Of a DNA stretch of 9,160 nucleotides, positions 7,760 to 9,160 are shown one piece after another; within the stretch, counting starts at the first letter, position 1, and every line of letters starts with the position of its first letter. Both the position numbers and the translations under genes were made by a program. Origin of the DNA: an uncultured Mucilaginibacter sp. (GTDB taxonomy: Bacteria; Bacteroidota; Bacteroidia; Sphingobacteriales; Sphingobacteriaceae); assembly GCA_903885865.1 (NCBI GenBank), contig CAISKH010000585.1, positions 1 to 9,160 on the forward strand. Direction: 5' to 3'. The notes beneath the pieces are model-generated. The model did no database searches. It was not told the origin of the DNA and saw only the letters and a list, made by a program, of their open reading frames with translations.

Positions 7760-7790
7760 TTTGGATTACAAAGAAATTAAAATATATTTG
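7760..7790 (+). promoter_or_regulatory. Perfect Bacteroidota-type promoter (TTTG-N19-TAnnTTTG)
   Basis: TTTG at 7760-7763 and TATATTTG at 7783-7790 match the -33 and -7 consensus exactly, with the optimal 19-base spacer. The expected transcription start is about 7794-7797, leaving a leader of roughly 50 bases before the ATG at 7844. It lies in the 159-base gap between divergent genes. I found no equally good promoter on the opposite strand for the M14 gene; the best match there, TTTCTTTG, has one mismatch and no -33 partner. Confidence 0.75.
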
Positions 7791-7843
7791 AAATGTTTCA
7801 TTATAAACACGTTATGCCATTTTGTTAGCTCGACTTTTGTCCA

Positions 7844-8668
7844 ATGAGAAAAATTTTAGCCTCTTTTATATTAATCTTTACCACAACAGGTTTTTGTTAT
7901 GCACAAGCCGATACTGTAGTTGTAAACAATCAAAAGATTGCATGTACAATTAAAGAGATTACCCCAGATGCTGTTAAATACACATTCCCTGGTGAAGATG
8001 TTATTAATACTGTTTATAAGAATACAGTACAAAAAATAATTTTCAAGAGCGGCAGAATACAAACGTTTGCTGAATCAACATCTTATAAAACCATTGCTAA
8101 TGTAATGGACTATGATAAAGTAACTATAACATCCGTTGAAAGTGAGGTTAGAGGTCCGTATAAGTTAGGTGATGTGAGTTCTAAAGCGAAAGGAACTACC
8201 ACCCTTTCCAATCAGGAAAGAGTTAAAGAAAGAGCGTATCGTAAATTTAAAATTCAAGCTGCTATGCTCGGTGCCAATATTATCTATTTATCAAACCAAC
8301 GAACAGAAGGGAATAAAATTGGTTATTATTCAGGTTCTCCGTCCGAAACCAACTTAACTGGTATAGCCTATTCAAATATCTTACCCGATCTTGATAAGTT
8401 TAAAAGATTAGTAGGCACGAAAACAAAATTTTCTGCAGAAAAACAGTATAAATTAGGTGGTAGTGATAGCGATGTATCGCAAGACGATATCAATAAATTA
8501 TTTAGAATTGATAATTTATTAAATGATAATGGTATTGTTTATATTGAAGCTGAATTTCAAGGTGAAAAAAATATTAATAAATTTCAGTTAGTTAATTTTA
8601 ATGAAAATAATTTTAGTGTTGCATATAAGGATAAAGACACCGCTTATAATATTGTGGTAAGGCTCTGA
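7844..8668 (+). CDS. Exported protein of unknown function, AT-rich gene
   Basis: This is a 274-residue protein with a signal peptide (residues 1-20 or 22, MRKILASFILIF then CYAQA). Cys18 has no lipobox around it (TGFC), so it is probably not a lipoprotein. Residues 23-75 (DTVVVNNQKIACTIKEI, VKYTF, then VQKIIFKSGRIQTF) resemble a short beta-strand module common in Bacteroidota exported proteins. Residues 123-150 (QERVKERAYRKFKIQAAMLGANIIYL) look like the A-x-x-x-GAN segment found in small periplasmic domains such as RcsF-like ones; this is only a pattern resemblance. The C-terminal half is Asn/Lys/Asp-rich. The gene is visibly AT-richer than its neighbours: rows 8461-8520 and 8521-8580 have 15 and 12 G/C of 60. 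It has its own strong promoter and ends 7 bases from the convergent toxin gene. Confidence 0.75.
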   Translation: MRKILASFILIFTTTGFCYAQADTVVVNNQKIACTIKEITPDAVKYTFPGEDVINTVYKNTVQKIIFKSGRIQTFAESTSYKTIANVMDYDKVTITSVESEVRGPYKLGDVSSKAKGTTTLSNQERVKERAYRKFKIQAAMLGANIIYLSNQRTEGNKIGYYSGSPSETNLTGIAYSNILPDLDKFKRLVGTKTKFSAEKQYKLGGSDSDVSQDDINKLFRIDNLLNDNGIVYIEAEFQGEKNINKFQLVNFNENNFSVAYKDKDTAYNIVVRL

Positions 8669-8675
8669 AAAGGCA

Positions 8676-8939
8676 TTAATAATGAAAGCGCATTTGCGCA
8701 ATAGTGATTTGTCCCTCTTCTACCTGATATATTAGCCTGTGCTCTTCATTTATACGGCGGGACCACCAACCAGTATAATCATACTTTAAAGGTTCAGGTT
8801 TCCCTATCCCTTCAAAAGGAGTGTCTAAAATAGATTGAATAAGTTTGCCTATACGTTGCTGAATAACCTTATTGCCGGATTTTTTCCAATATAGCAAATC
8901 TGCTTCGGCTCTGGGTAGGTAAACAATCTCTACTTCCAA
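8676..8939 (-). CDS. yoeB: YoeB/Txe-family mRNA interferase toxin
   Basis: This 87-residue protein is the toxin of a type II toxin-antitoxin pair. YoeB cuts mRNA at the ribosomal A site during translation. From TPFEGIGKPEPLKYD through GWWSRRINEEHRLIY to the MRFHY end, it follows E. coli YoeB (84 residues) closely. The residues matching catalytic E46, R65 and H83 are present as E49, R68 and H86, so the toxin looks intact. The start must be TTG at 8939: an in-frame stop lies at 8952-8954 and there is no ATG, GTG or other TTG between that stop and the toxin body. The start lies 10 bases inside the antitoxin gene, so the toxin is probably translated by coupling. GGAAGA at 8943-8948 is a possible but close ribosome site. 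Confidence 0.93.
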   Translation of the reverse strand: MEVEIVYLPRAEADLLYWKKSGNKVIQQRIGKLIQSILDTPFEGIGKPEPLKYDYTGWWSRRINEEHRLIYQVEEGQITIAQMRFHY

Positions 8940-9148
8940 AGATCTTCCAACTTAATTTTTTTACCTTCTCCTCTTTTTGCTTCTTCCATAGCGGTATTTA
9001 ACCAGTGCTTGTTTGCTTCGGTAGAAAGCAGGTATTCGGTTGCATCAGAAGGCGGCTCATTTTCATACGGAACCTTAAAGCCGTCTAAAATCACTTGCAG
9101 CGCTTTTTGTTGCGCTTCATTCTCGGGGTGTATAACGATTGTTTCCAT
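8930..9148 (-). CDS. Antitoxin of the YoeB-type toxin-antitoxin pair
   Basis: This 72-residue acidic-to-mixed protein is encoded directly upstream of, and overlapping by 10 bases, the YoeB-family toxin, the usual antitoxin-first order. The N-terminus METIVIHPENEAQQKALQVI followed by DGFKVPYE is a beta-strand-then-helix pattern seen in short antitoxins sometimes labelled DUF2683; it is not a clear YefM/Phd fold. The C-terminal part (ANKHWLNTAMEEAKRGEGKKIKLEDLW) is a probable toxin-wrapping helix. ATG at 9148 is chosen over TTG at 9154, which overlaps the promoter box. The pair likely represses its own promoter as a complex. The family label is from memory; the antitoxin role rests mainly on the context. 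Confidence 0.82.
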   Translation of the reverse strand: METIVIHPENEAQQKALQVILDGFKVPYENEPPSDATEYLLSTEANKHWLNTAMEEAKRGEGKKIKLEDLWK

Positions 9149-9151
9149 AAT

Positions 9152-9159
9152 CAAATTTA
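9152..9159 (-). promoter_or_regulatory. Putative -7 promoter element of the toxin-antitoxin operon
   Basis: On the minus strand, TAAATTTG occupies 9159-9152 and matches TAnnTTTG exactly, three bases before the antitoxin ATG. The -33 element would lie beyond the window edge, so only half of the promoter can be examined. The geometry predicts a transcript starting at or beside the ATG. Confidence 0.5.
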
Positions 9160-9160
9160 A

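Noticed and set aside
8689..8700. GCGC-ATTT-GCGC hairpin near the convergent ends of the 7844 gene and the toxin gene as a terminator
   Set aside because: It has only four GC pairs, no T run on either side, and lies in the conserved C-terminal codons of the toxin.

Overview
The window looks like chromosomal DNA of a Bacteroidota bacterium, most likely family Sphingobacteriaceae (Mucilaginibacter/Pedobacter type; inferred from protein style, not from a search). Supporting signs are a SusC-like/OMP_b-brl_3-type outer-membrane receptor with a carboxypeptidase-regulatory N-terminal domain, promoters of the Bacteroidota pattern TTTG-N19-TAnnTTTG, little use of Shine-Dalgarno sequences, and moderate-to-low GC.

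Left part (1-2447, + strand): an AT-rich upstream region leads into a PadR-family repressor gene (233-577). Eleven bases later comes a large PspC-domain membrane protein gene (589-2235), and then a 70-codon ORF of unknown function that overlaps the pspC stop by one base. This reads as a small envelope-stress type operon controlled by its own PadR regulator. A GC-containing hairpin just past pspC may end the transcript inside the small ORF.

Centre (2643-7684): a TonB-dependent-receptor-like outer-membrane beta-barrel protein (+ strand) and a secreted M14 zinc carboxypeptidase with a C-terminal amidotransferase-like domain (- strand) converge. Between them is a GC-rich palindromic element with 26-bp imperfect inverted ends (21/26 matching). 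It lies so tightly between the genes that both stop codons fall in or at its edges. It looks like a REP/MITE-type repeat, possibly acting as a bidirectional terminator.

Right part (7685-9160): a divergent intergenic region carries a perfect TTTG-N19-TAnnTTTG promoter driving an AT-rich gene for an exported protein of unknown function (7844-8668). Converging on it is a type II toxin-antitoxin pair on the - strand: an antitoxin (8930-9148) overlapping by 10 bases a YoeB/Txe-family mRNA interferase (8676-8939) that must start at TTG.

The main points for follow-up are the palindromic element, the placement of -7 promoter boxes 3-4 bases before the start codons of both regulator genes (suggesting leaderless mRNAs), and the unassigned 70-aa and 274-aa proteins. 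No CRISPR array, tRNA, rRNA, transposase or clearly new multi-gene system was seen.
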